A stretch of DNA of 64,000 bases, taken from positions 15,128,001 through 15,192,000 of the forward strand of contig NC_091968.1 in the NCBI RefSeq assembly GCF_036711975.1, given 5' to 3'. A program made the position numbers and the translations under genes. Positions 45,292 to 54,557 of this stretch are shown here, one piece after another (within the stretch, counting starts at the first letter, position 1; every line of letters starts with the position of its first letter). The notes under the pieces were generated by a model. The model saw only the letters and a program-made list of their open reading frames with translations, was not told the DNA's origin and made no database searches. The stretch is from Onthophagus taurus (taxonomy: Eukaryota > Arthropoda > Insecta > Coleoptera > Scarabaeidae).

Positions 45292-46505
45292 ATCCATGTT
45301 GCGAGATTAATTAATAAAAATAAGATACAATAAAACAATAATGTTTTTTAAACTTCAGTTTCTCGAGTTTATTTTAAATTTCCTCCTTACCGGTTTCGAC
45401 ACTACATTAGGTCATCATCAGCCAAATCTACAAAATAATTGAATTACAAAATATCCTGTATAAATGAGAATAATTAAAACTAAAAATGAAAAATAAAAAT
45501 CGTATAAAATATATAATTTTTTACAAACTTACGGTCAAGAATAAAACTAATTTGAAATTGGAAATATCTGTTTGATCATTAGAGACAAAATTTCACACGT
45601 AACTAACAATTTAAAATTATTTTCTCGAAAAAGACAACACTTGACACGAGACATGAAACATGTATCAAGGACTCAATACAATAATACAAGTTATGAAATG
45701 TGTTTTTAAAAAACGGGTTTGAGAAGAAAGGAATTTAACATTTAAATAGGGGTGTAAAATTAAGATCTATTTGATCGTTAAGGAGGTTGTATTTTTTCTT
45801 TTTATATTTATTAATTTCATAAGCCTCTAAAAGGTCTAATTTAAAACCTTTGCTGCATTTATGTAGATGTTTAACATTACTATATTCTATATTTTGACCT
45901 GTTTCGTTTCTGTTTATAGATGATAGAATTAGCACCAACTACGTAATAAATTACAGTTTACCATCGAAATAGAAAATGATCACGTTTTAAATTTTTTAGA
46001 TCTAACGCTTAATAATATAGAAAAAAAGATTAATTTTAACATTTATAGAAAAAATTCTTCTATAGCCACAATAATCCCATACGACTCGAATCATCCTAGG
46101 GAGAGAAAAAGAAAGAGGCTTATGAAATTAATAAATATAAAAAGAAAAAATACAACCTCCTTAACGATCAAATAGACCTTAATTTACACCCCTATTTAAA
46201 TGTTTAAAAGATTTTTGAAACAGCGAATTGTTAAATTGATTTCTTCTCAAACCCGTTTTTTAAAAACACATTTCATAACTTGTATTATTGTATTGAGTCC
46301 TTGATTCATGTTTCATGTCTCGTGTCAAGTGTTGTCTTTTTCGAGAAAATAATTTTAAATTGTTAGTTACATGTGAAATTTTATCTCTAATGATCAAACA
46401 GATAATTCCAATTTTAAATTAGTTTTATTCTTTGAAAGTTTGTAAAAAATTATATAAAATGAAATTTAAAATAAACGCGAGAAACTGAAGTTTAAAAATA
46501 GTTAT
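45292..46505. mobile_element. Second Penelope-like element, deleted inverted dimer
   Basis: Arms from about 45330 to 45780 and about 46120 to 46490 are inverse complements (AAACTTCAGTTTCTCG at 45355 and its complement at about 46476). The minus-strand segment 45735-45938 ends LLNDQIDLNFTPLF, and the plus-strand segment (about 45955-46205) holds an RT-thumb-like LNFLDLTLNNIEKKINFNIY block with IYRKN and SNHPR, fused to the same YNLLNDQIDLN tail. These are the C-terminal parts of PLE ORFs. The right arm lacks the HHR (a deletion of about 150 bp). Confidence 0.7.
45388..45421 (-). ncRNA. Hammerhead ribozyme of the second PLE
   Basis: Minus strand: CTGATGA, stem II GACCTA/TAGTGTC (one bulged T), then GAAACCGGTA with self-complementary CCGG as stem III. 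Same stem III type as at 18285 and 38190. Confidence 0.72.
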
Positions 46506-46601
46506 TTGTATTATAAGTAAAGAAAGTATACTTTTTTCTATACGAATCGCGAAACGGGATGAGTAAAGAAGAAGTTACTTTTCTTTAAGAATAATACGTG
46601 A

Positions 46602-46995
46602 AGTTTTTTCGGACACTCAATTTAAATGAATTACCTACATTTTATAAGAAATTATTTAAAAAGTACACGACGAGCTCGAGAATCAAATTGTCGTTTCTGC
46701 CATTTCCCTCACTACAGCAACCAAACAAAAAAAATAAAGTAGTGATTCATCAGGAGTTCATCAGGAGGTGTTATCAAAATCGTCACTAACATGTGGTGAT
46801 TTACAATTACAACAGTGTACATCAAGTATAAGCTTCTCTAACCTTAATAATTGTACGTTTAATATTTATTCTAATAAATAATTAATTGTTTATTTGGTTG
46901 CTATAAAGAAATGGTTGCTATAAAAAAATGAGGTACTTTTCTTTACGATTTGTAATAAGGAAATATAGGCCATTTCCAGTGAGTGTCCGAAAAAC
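46602..46995. repeat. Small inverted-repeat element
   Basis: GTTTTTTCGGACACTCA (46602-46618) and its near complement at about 46978-46995 border AT-rich DNA that contains an ORF (46598-46789) without similarity to any family I know. It may be a MITE. Confidence 0.4.
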
Positions 46996-47216
46996 ATTAT
47001 TGTATCTCATTTTTACTAACTGTTAAGCTGTGAAAAAATCTTAGTAGGCTTTACAATTTTTTTCAGAAATATTTTTTCGTTTAAATGTTAGTGTGTTAAC
47101 AATAATAGTAAAAACACTGACATTTAAACGTCAAATATATTTCTGAAAAAAATTGCAAAGCTTGCTAAGATTTTTTCATTTAATTCATTCCTACTTTCGA
47201 TTAACAACCCTACAGC

Positions 47217-47229
47217 TTTAACAGTTAGT
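47217..47229 (+). repeat. Target-site duplication of the giant HHR palindrome, left copy
   Basis: TTTAACAGTTAGT, identical to 53224-53236. It lies in family A foldback sequence. Confidence 0.8.
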
Positions 47230-47314
47230 TGAAAGAGTTATCCATGTTGCAAGAATAATGATCAAATAAAAACCATATAAAAACTTCTAACTTGCGTTTA
47301 TTAATTTAAAGTCG

Positions 47315-47342
47315 TACTAGTTTCGGGTTACCCCATCATCAG
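47315..47342 (-). ncRNA. Hammerhead ribozyme, left arm of the giant palindrome
   Basis: Minus strand: CTGATGA, stem II GGG/CCC closed by a GTAA tetraloop, then GAAACTAGTA with self-complementary CTAG as stem III. Flanking GTCG and CGAC can form stem I. Mirror image of 53148-53175. Confidence 0.85.
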
Positions 47343-47410
47343 CGACAAAGTCAATGAAGCTATAAAAGGTGCAGACTGGAAATCAGGAGAAAGTAAAGCA
47401 TTTTGCTATC

Positions 47411-47453
47411 GGATGAGATGAGGCGAGACTGTCAGTCTCGCCTCATCTCATCC
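47411..47453. repeat. Snap-back hairpin, 20-bp perfect arms, 3-nt loop
   Basis: Arms 47411-47430 and 47434-47453 are perfect complements. The matching place in the right arm (about 53085) lacks it. It is GC-richer than its surroundings. Confidence 0.8.
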
Positions 47454-47689
47454 CACCAACACATCTTTAATACGATCTTAAAGATTTATTCGAATTTCTA
47501 ATTTTTAACATTCCACATTTTTAACGTACTGGTGTGAAGTTATCCATAAATCCCAGCAATAAACTTAAAACATTAATAATTCCGTAACCAATACGATTTG
47601 GGTAACCAAATTTCACACACAGGTCACTCTTATCCTCAAGAACAGCTAACCACCCCCATTTGGTAAAAAAAAAATTTTTCAACCCTCAC

Positions 47690-49466
47690 CCCCGAAAAAG
47701 GGATGTTTTCGCCCTGATGGGCACCTTCGAATTAAACGAAATTCTACCACATAATAGAACACACTTCTAAGTATTTTTATCAATTTTCAAAACACCGTAA
47801 GCCCTAACGGTTTTCGAGAAAAAAAATCAGTATTATAAACCGCGGATGGGACTTTAGGGGTGAATTTGACCCCGTTGGGCACCTTCAAAATTGATGAAAT
47901 TTTAGGATGATTTAGAGGATGCCTTTAGCAATTGAAATCAACCATCCAAACACCGTAAGGTATAACGGTTTCCGAGAAAAAAAATGTGTTATTAGACACT
48001 ATAGGTACACAGCGCGGCGCGGACATTGGGGGTGAATTTGACCCCGTTGGGCACCTCCAAAATTGACGAAATTTTAGGATGATTTAGAGGATGCCTTTAA
48101 CGATTGATATCAACCATCCAAACACCGTAATGTATTACGGTTTCCGAGAAAAAAAATGTGTTATTAGACACTATAGGTATACAGCGCGGCGCGGAATTTG
48201 GGGGTGAATTTGACCCCGTTGGGCACCTCCAAGATTGACGAAATTTTAGGATGATTTAGAGGATGCCTTTAACGATTGATATCAACCATCCAAACACCGT
48301 AATGTATTACGGTTTCCGAGAAAAAAAATGTGTTATTAGACACTATAGGTATACAGCGCGGCGCGGACTTTGGGGGTGAATTTGACCCCGTTGGGCACCT
48401 CCAAAATTGACGAAATTTTAGGATGATTTAGAGGATGCCTTTAACGATTGATATCAACCATCCAAACACCGTAATGTATTACGGTTTCCGAGAAAAAAAA
48501 TGTGTTATTAGACACTATAGGTATACAGCGCGGCGCGGAATTTGGGGGTGAATTTGACCCCGTTGGGCACCTCCAAGATTGACGAAATTTTAGGATGATT
48601 TAGAGGATGCCTTTAACGATTGAAATCAACCATCCAAACACCGTAAGGTATTACGGTTTCCGAGAAAAAAAATGTGTTATTAGACACTATAGGTATACAG
48701 CGCGGCGCGGACTTTGGGGGTGAATTTGACCCCGTTGGGCACCTCCAAAATTGACGAAATTTTAGGATGATTTATAGGATGCCTTTAGCAATTGAAATCA
48801 ACCATCCAAACACCGTAAGGTATAACGGTTTCCGAGAAAAAAAATGTATTATTAGACACTATAGGTACACAGCGCGGCGAGGACTTTGGGGGTGAATTTG
48901 ACCCCGTTGAGCACCTCCAAAATTGACGAAATTTTAGGATGATTTAGAGGATGCCTTTAGCAATTGATATCAACCATCCAAACACCGTAAGGTATAACGG
49001 TTTCCGAGAAAAAAAATGTGTTATTAGACACTATAGGTACACAGCGCGGCGCGGACATTGGGGGTGAATTTGACCCCGTTGGGCACCTCCAAAATTGACG
49101 AAATTTTAGGATGATTTAGAGGATGCCTTTAGCGATTGAAATCAACCATCCAAACACCGTAATGTATTACGGTTTCCGAGAAAAAAAATGTGTTATTAGA
49201 CACTATAGGTATACAGCGCGGCGCGGACTTTGGGGGTGAATTTGACCCCGTTGGGCACCTCCAAAATTGATGAAATTTTAGGATGATTTAGAGGATGCCT
49301 TTAGCGATTGAAATCAACCATCCAAACACCGTAATGTATTACGGTTTCCGAGAAAAAAAATGTGTTATTAGACACTATAGGTATACAGCGCGGCGCGGAC
49401 TTTGGGGGTGAATTTGACCCTGTTGGGCACCTCCAAAATTGATGAAATTTTAGGATGATTTGGAGG
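47690..49466 (+). repeat. 172-bp satellite array, left arm (10 regular units plus a divergent one)
   Basis: GGTGAATTTGACCCCGTT recurs at 47859, 48031, 48203, 48375, 48547, 48719, 48891, 49063, 49235 and 49407: exactly 172 bp each, with no length change. A divergent unit precedes it. Each unit includes CGAGAAAAAAAATG and a GCGCGGCGCGG motif. Variant units have mirror partners in the right-arm array. Confidence 0.9.
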
Positions 49467-49688
49467 GCGGACTTTTGATAGAAAAAAAACTTTTGATAGA
49501 GAAAGAAATTTATTATATTAATGGTCTGTTTTACTTATAATTAAATTGTGTAATGGATTGAGAATATGATTATAATTACTTGCTACCGCGTTCCAGACCG
49601 TTTCCAACCCTTGTTCATTTAAGTAAATGTCATCCCTGTGTAGAAATTTGTATTAAATACATAAGAAAAGAAACATTTTTACGTTTTG
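49467..49688. other. Spacer between left array and SGNH-like gene
   Basis: AT-rich DNA with a short repeated ACTTTTGATAGA (49479-49500). On the minus strand it would be the 3' UTR of the SGNH-like gene; an AATAAA-type signal is not obvious. Confidence 0.35.
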
Positions 49689-50278
49689 TTACCCTTCCAT
49701 CATGGTTCTGTTAACAATCGCTTCAATGTCGGTACAATTGATTTGCTTTTCAGCACAAAACCGTCGAATGTAATGATTGATTTCCTATAAAGGCATGGAG
49801 AGTATTTATTTATAGCATGACAGAGAAGTTATAATATCTTACGTTCACAGACTCGAAGTTTTTGCAGGGAGGAATTGTGCAAATTTGTATTCCTTTAGGA
49901 TTTAAGGAAAGAAGGAAGCGGAAGAGGTGAGAATATTGGGACTTCAGTTGGGATGGTGATGTTTTATGGAGTATATCTTTAGTTCTTATCATTATAACGA
50001 TATGACGTTCAACAATATCTCCACAAAAGCAAGGGTAACATGTTTTTGGAATACACTTTGCGCGCCGCAAAAGTTTTAGTATTGTTTGACCGCCTACTGC
50101 TAAGTCGAGGAAATATTTTCCGTTGCTTGACTGTTTTGGTTGTCGTCCTAAAATATATACCATTAGTAGGAATTAATTTCACATCTGTTAGAACAAATAC
50201 TTTGTAGTTAGTTCTAGTACGTAGCATTCGGCAAAAATTACTATCGCCCAAAAACAGTAATTTCGTCGACATCTTCAC
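49689..50278 (-). CDS. SGNH-hydrolase-like protein, three predicted exons (about 152 aa)
   Basis: Predicted exons on minus: 50278-50221, 50147-49843, 49784-49689 (TAA). The second intron (58 bp) has a strong GTAAGA donor and TTTATAG acceptor and keeps phase 0. The first (73 bp, GTACTA...TTTTAG) fits phase 1 but has a weaker donor. Motifs: LLFLGDSN with the block I Ser (residues 7-14), LAVGGQTI (block II Gly), VIMIRTKDIL at the place of the G-x-N-D block III, and NCTDIE near the C-terminus, which could be the D-x-x-H region without His. The oxyanion Asn and catalytic His seem to be lost, so it may be a non-catalytic SGNH fold. SGNH/GDSL esterases are known cargo in rotifer Terminons and part of CR1 LINE proteins. 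Confidence 0.6.
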
Positions 50279-50447
50279 TGGTCACTGGTTTTAACAAGAG
50301 ATAACTAGAACAGCTGATCTCTGCAATAGCTGAGGAATCTTTATATATTATAAGTTTACTCCTCACCTTTCGGGCAAAATCTAAAAAATGTGTATGACGC
50401 TCTAAAACAACACCGAATAAGTCGGCAACTATTTTCCCGGAATGCAC
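50241..50447 (-). CDS. Possible upstream exon or short ORF of the SGNH-like gene
   Basis: ATG-led minus-strand frame of 68 codons (HFLDFARKVRSKLIIY...) overlapping the first predicted SGNH exon in another frame. It may be a separate upstream exon spliced into the SGNH frame, or noise. I do not recognise the sequence. Confidence 0.25.
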   Translation of the reverse strand: MHSGKIVADLFGVVLERHTHFLDFARKVRSKLIIYKDSSAIAEISCSSYLLLKPVTSEDVDEITVFGR

Positions 50448-50699
50448 TTATAATGCAAAAAATATGGACATATTTTTTCCTTAATACCTGCGCCTTTTGT
50501 AACTGCACGTGGCGGAGTTCTTACCCTTTGCCAGTAACGACTAAAAGCCCATAAAACTACAAAATGCCTTTCTTAACAAAATTTATTTTTTCCATGAAAT
50601 ATTAAGAGTTTCGCAGTTTTCATAATCTATTAAAATCGCTAAAGGCACCTACTATCTGCTCTACATACGTGTAAAATTTAATAACGAAATTGTTTCTCT

Positions 50700-52745
50700 G
50701 AAGCCGTGGTCGGTGTTTGGATGGTCGATTTAAATCGCTAAAGGCATCCTCTAAATCATCCTAAAATTTCGTCAATTTTGGAGGTGCCCAACAGGGTCAA
50801 ATTCACCCCCAAAGTCCGCGCCGCGATCTGTACCTATAGTGTCTAATAACACATTTTTTTTCTCGGAAACCGTAATACCTTACGGTGTTTGGATGGTTGA
50901 TTTCAATCGCTAAAGGCATCCTCTAAATCATCCTAAAATTTCATCAATTTTGGAGGTGCCCAACGGGGTCAAATTCACCCCCAAAGTCCGCGCCGCGCTG
51001 TATACCTATAGTGTCTAATAACACATTTTTTTTCTCGGAAACCGTAATACATTACGGTGTTTGGATGGTTGATATCAATTGCTAAAGGCATCCTCTAAAT
51101 CATCCTAAAATTTCGTCAATTTTGGAGGTGCCCAACGGGGTCAAATTCACCCCCAAAGTCCGCGCCGCGCTGTATACCTATAGTGTCTAATAACACATTT
51201 TTTTTCTCGGAAACCGTAATACATTACGGTGTTTGGATGGTTGATTTCAATCGCTAAAGGCATCCTCTAAATCATCCTAAAATTTCGTCAATTTTGGCGG
51301 TGCCCAACGGGGTCAAATTCACCCCCAAAGTCCGCGCCGCGCTGTATACCTATAGTGTCTAATAACACATTTTTTTTCTCGGAAACCGTAATACATTACG
51401 GTGTTTGGATGGTTGATTTCAATCGCTAAAGGCATCCTCTAAATCATCCTAAAATTTCGTCAATTTTGGAGGTGCCCAACGGGGTCAAATTCACCCCCAA
51501 TGTCCGCGCCGCGCTGTGTACCTATAGTGTCTAATAACACATTTTTTTTCTCGGAAACCGTTATACCTTACGGTGTTTGGATGGTTGATATCAATTGCTA
51601 AAGGCATCCTCTAAATCATCCTAAAATTTCGTCAATTTTGGAGGTGCTCAACGGGGTCAAATTCACCCCCAAAGTCCTCGCCGCGCTGTGTACCTATAGT
51701 GTCTAATAATACATTTTTTTTCTCGGAAACCGTTATACCTTACGGTGTTTGGATGGTTGATTTCAATTGCTAAAGGCATCCTATAAATCATCCTAAAATT
51801 TCGTCAATTTTGGAGGTGCCCAACGGGGTCAAATTCACCCCCAAAGTCCGCGCCGCGCTGTATACCTATAGTGTCTAATAACACATTTTTTTTCTCGGAA
51901 ACCGTAATACCTTACGGTGTTTGGATGGTTGATTTCAATCGTTAAAGGCATCCTCTAAATCATCCTAAAATTTCGTCAATCTTGGAGGTGCCCAACGGGG
52001 TCAAATTCACCCCCAAATTCCGCGCCGCGCTGTATACCTATAGTGTCTAATAACACATTTTTTTTCTCGGAAACCGTAATACATTACGGTGTTTGGATGG
52101 TTGATATCAATCGTTAAAGGCATCCTCTAAGTCATCCTAAAATTTCGTCAATTTTGGAGGTGCCCAACGGGGTCAAATTCACCCCCAAAGTCCGCGCCGC
52201 GCTGTATACCTATAGTGTCTAATAACACATTTTTTTTCTCGGAAACCGTAATACATTACGGTGTTTGGATGGTTGATATCAATCGTTAAAGGCATCCTCT
52301 AAATCATCCTAAAATTTCGTCAATCTTGGAGGTGCCCAACGGGGTCAAATTCACCCCCAAATTCCGCGCCGCGCTGTATACCTATAGTGTCTAATAACAC
52401 ATTTTTTTTCTCGGAAACCGTAATACATTACGGTGTTTGGATGGTTGATATCAATCGTTAAAGGCATCCTCTAAATCATCCTAAAATTTCGTCAATTTTG
52501 GAGGTGCCCAACGGGGTCAAATTCACCCCCAATGTCCGCGCCGCGCTGTGTACCTATAGTGTCTAATAACACATTTTTTTTCTCGGAAACCGTTATACCT
52601 TACGGTGTTTGGATGGTTGATTTCAATTGCTAAAGGCATCCTCTAAATCATCCTAAAATTTCATCAATTTTGAAGGTGCCCAACGGGGTCAAATTCACCC
52701 CTAAAGTCCCATCCGCGGTTTATAATACTGATTTTTTTTCTCGAA
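50700..52745 (-). repeat. 172-bp satellite array, right arm (11 regular units plus divergent ends)
   Basis: TCTCGG recurs at 50861, 51033, 51205, 51377, 51549, 51721, 51893, 52065, 52237, 52409 and 52581, always 172 bp apart. It is the inverse of the left array but reaches two units further inward. The GCCGCGCTG variant with CCTCG (about 51675) and the TATAAATC variant (about 51783) mirror the left units near 48880 and 48773. Confidence 0.9.
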
Positions 52746-53147
52746 AACCGTTAGGGCTTACGGTGTTTTGAAAATTGATAAAAATACTTAGAAGTGTGTT
52801 CTATTATGTGGTAGAATTTCGTTTAATTCGAAGGTGCCCATCAGGGCGAAAACATCCCTTTTTCGGGGGTGAGGGTTGAAAAAATTTTTTTTTACCAAAT
52901 GGGGGTGGTTAGCTGTTCTTGAGGATAAGAGTGACCTGTGTGTGAAATTTGGTTACCCAAATCGTATTGGTTACGGAATTATTAATGTTTTAAGTTTATT
53001 GCTGGGATTTATGGATAACTTCACACCAGTTTTTAACGTCGCCATTTTTCAACTTTATCTTCATTTTGTTTATCCATCAGATAGCAAAATGCTTTACTTT
53101 CTCCTGATTTCCAGTCTGCACCTTTTATAGCTTCATTGACTTTGTCG

Positions 53148-53175
53148 CTGATGATGGGGTAACCCGAAACTAGTA
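53148..53175 (+). ncRNA. Hammerhead ribozyme, right arm of the giant palindrome
   Basis: CTGATGA (53148-53154), stem II GGG-GTAA-CCC, GAAACTAGTA (53166-53175). GTCG before and CGAC after form a 4-bp stem I. Stem III is self-complementary CTAG. Confidence 0.87.
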
Positions 53176-53223
53176 CGACTTTAAATTAATAAACGCAAGT
53201 TAGAAGTTTTTATATGGTTTTTA

Positions 53224-53236
53224 TTTAACAGTTAGT
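53224..53236 (+). repeat. Target-site duplication of the giant HHR palindrome, right copy
   Basis: TTTAACAGTTAGT, identical to 47217-47229. Confidence 0.8.
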
Positions 53237-53929
53237 GTTTGCTTAATTAATTTGTTTCTCAGAAATTATTAAATTTTCGAGGAACATTAGAGAGACAAAA
53301 AAGTGTTAGAATATTTTCATCTATCTAACTGAAATGTTTCCAAATACCAATCACCTTCATAAAAAGGTTTAGTAACTTAGGAGGAAATATTGAAAGTACA
53401 AATAATCTAGAAAGGTGCTCTATTATGAGCTAAACTTATTCCTCAAATTTCATTTTCCTGGTTTTTTTACTTCTCGAGAAAAATTAAATTAAAATTTTCC
53501 GAAAAAAATGTCGAAATCGCTCATAGTTCATGTAAGAAAGTACCCTTAAAATTTGCTAAGGAATCACCCCGTGAAGATTGGGAACGTCATTCAGATACAC
53601 CCTGTACAATTTTTGTAATCTTAAACTGTCTTTAATTAAAAATTTATAGTTCATAGACTATGTCGAAAATATCGTGAAAGAGATTAAATTATCAAATTTG
53701 TTGCATATAGTTATTTTTTTGTATCAAACAATGGTGAAATGACACTTTTGTATTCGAGAACGGAAGTTCGAAAATTCAAAAGAATTTCGCTGTCGTGTAT
53801 GAAACAAAATTTTTTCGACAACTGCATGTTCTAAAGTTTATAAATTAATAAAACGACCGAAGATATTTGTTTCCATGTGTATGAAAAATAACTAATTGTT
53901 TATATTTTTGAAGTAACACATTCTGTCAC

Positions 53930-54051
53930 ATTCTGTAACAAAAGACCGAACGATATACACGTTACCCAAGCACGTTACCATTAATTTTCAATTAAATATT
54001 TTTTATTGTAACATAACAATAAAACAATTCTTATGTGGTATACGCTCCACA
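53930..54051 (+). repeat. 3' part of an LTR
   Basis: An AATAAA (54018) and a CCACA end are followed by a primer-binding-site-like TGGTGACTCCGACGTGATC (54057-54075), common downstream of arthropod Ty3/gypsy LTRs. The LTR start is uncertain. No second LTR was found in the window. Confidence 0.5.
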
Positions 54052-54056
54052 TAATT

Positions 54057-54245
54057 GGTGACTCCGACGTGATCTAGAAAAAACCCAACGTGAAATAAAA
54101 AAAACCGACGTAACTTGAAGAGACTCCGATGTAATTTGAAGAAACCCGACGAAATTTGAAGAGATTCGACATGGTATATGAAGAGACCGGATATAATTAA
54201 AATGCGACAAGATCCGGACCTGAACCCTCAACATGATTCCAACCC
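54057..54245 (+). repeat. Primer-binding site followed by about six 20-21-bp iterations of the same motif
   Basis: ACTCCGACGTGATCTAGA-like units begin at about 54061, 54082, 54103, 54123, 54143, 54163 and 54185 (CCAACGTGAA, CCGACGTAAC, CCGATGTAAT, CCGACGAAAT and so on, most followed by TTGAAGAG). A short ATG-led frame starts at 54366 and may be the gag beginning of the same element. Confidence 0.55.
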
Positions 54246-54557
54246 TGACGTGATCTGATCCAAACGAGAAAAATTGAAGAACATTAAATTCATTTCATTA
54301 ATTTTATTTTATTATTTCAAAATTATCTTTCCAAAATTAATCAATTATTTACGTTGTCATTTAATATGTTGACGAGTGAAGGCGATCAAGAAGTTACGTC
54401 AATATCTAACATAATCCTTCATTATGGTTCAAACAGATTTAAACTCAATTTCAATTAAGAAATAGATAAAAGTAATAGAACTTAACGTAATAGAGCTGAT
54501 CACAAGAATGTGATCCACGTGTGCTGGGATCGCACAGGGCCGTCCCGGCCGCGGCTG

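Larger units (their letters stand above)
47230..53223. mobile_element. Giant hammerhead-bounded palindrome with satellite arms and an SGNH-like gene (6 kb)
   Basis: The arms (47274 to about 49466 and about 50700 to 53226) are inverse complements. Each arm, from outside in, has a HHR, a short unique segment, and a 172-bp satellite array. The unpaired centre (about 49480-50700) carries a minus-strand spliced SGNH-like gene. A 13-bp target duplication shows single-step insertion. It starts with the ATCCATGTTGC string (47240) that also starts the PLE at 45292. It has no RT, so it is presumably mobilised by a PLE in trans. Confidence 0.8.
44889..53604. mobile_element. TA-foldback family A, copy 3, expanded to 8.7 kb by nested insertions
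   Basis: The left end (TA then CAGATGTATCTGAATGACG) and right end (CGTCATTCAGATACACCCTG then TA) match the ends of the 1.2-kb copy at 38736-39932. Left-arm sequence lies at 44889-45285 and about 47020-47229, right-arm sequence at 53224-53604. Between them are a PLE inverted dimer (45283-46500), a small inverted element (46602-46995) and the giant HHR palindrome (47230-53223). Confidence 0.8.

Noticed and set aside
47690..49466. Regular repeats resembling a CRISPR array
   Set aside because: The whole 172-bp unit repeats without unique spacers; it is a tandem satellite in a eukaryotic genome.
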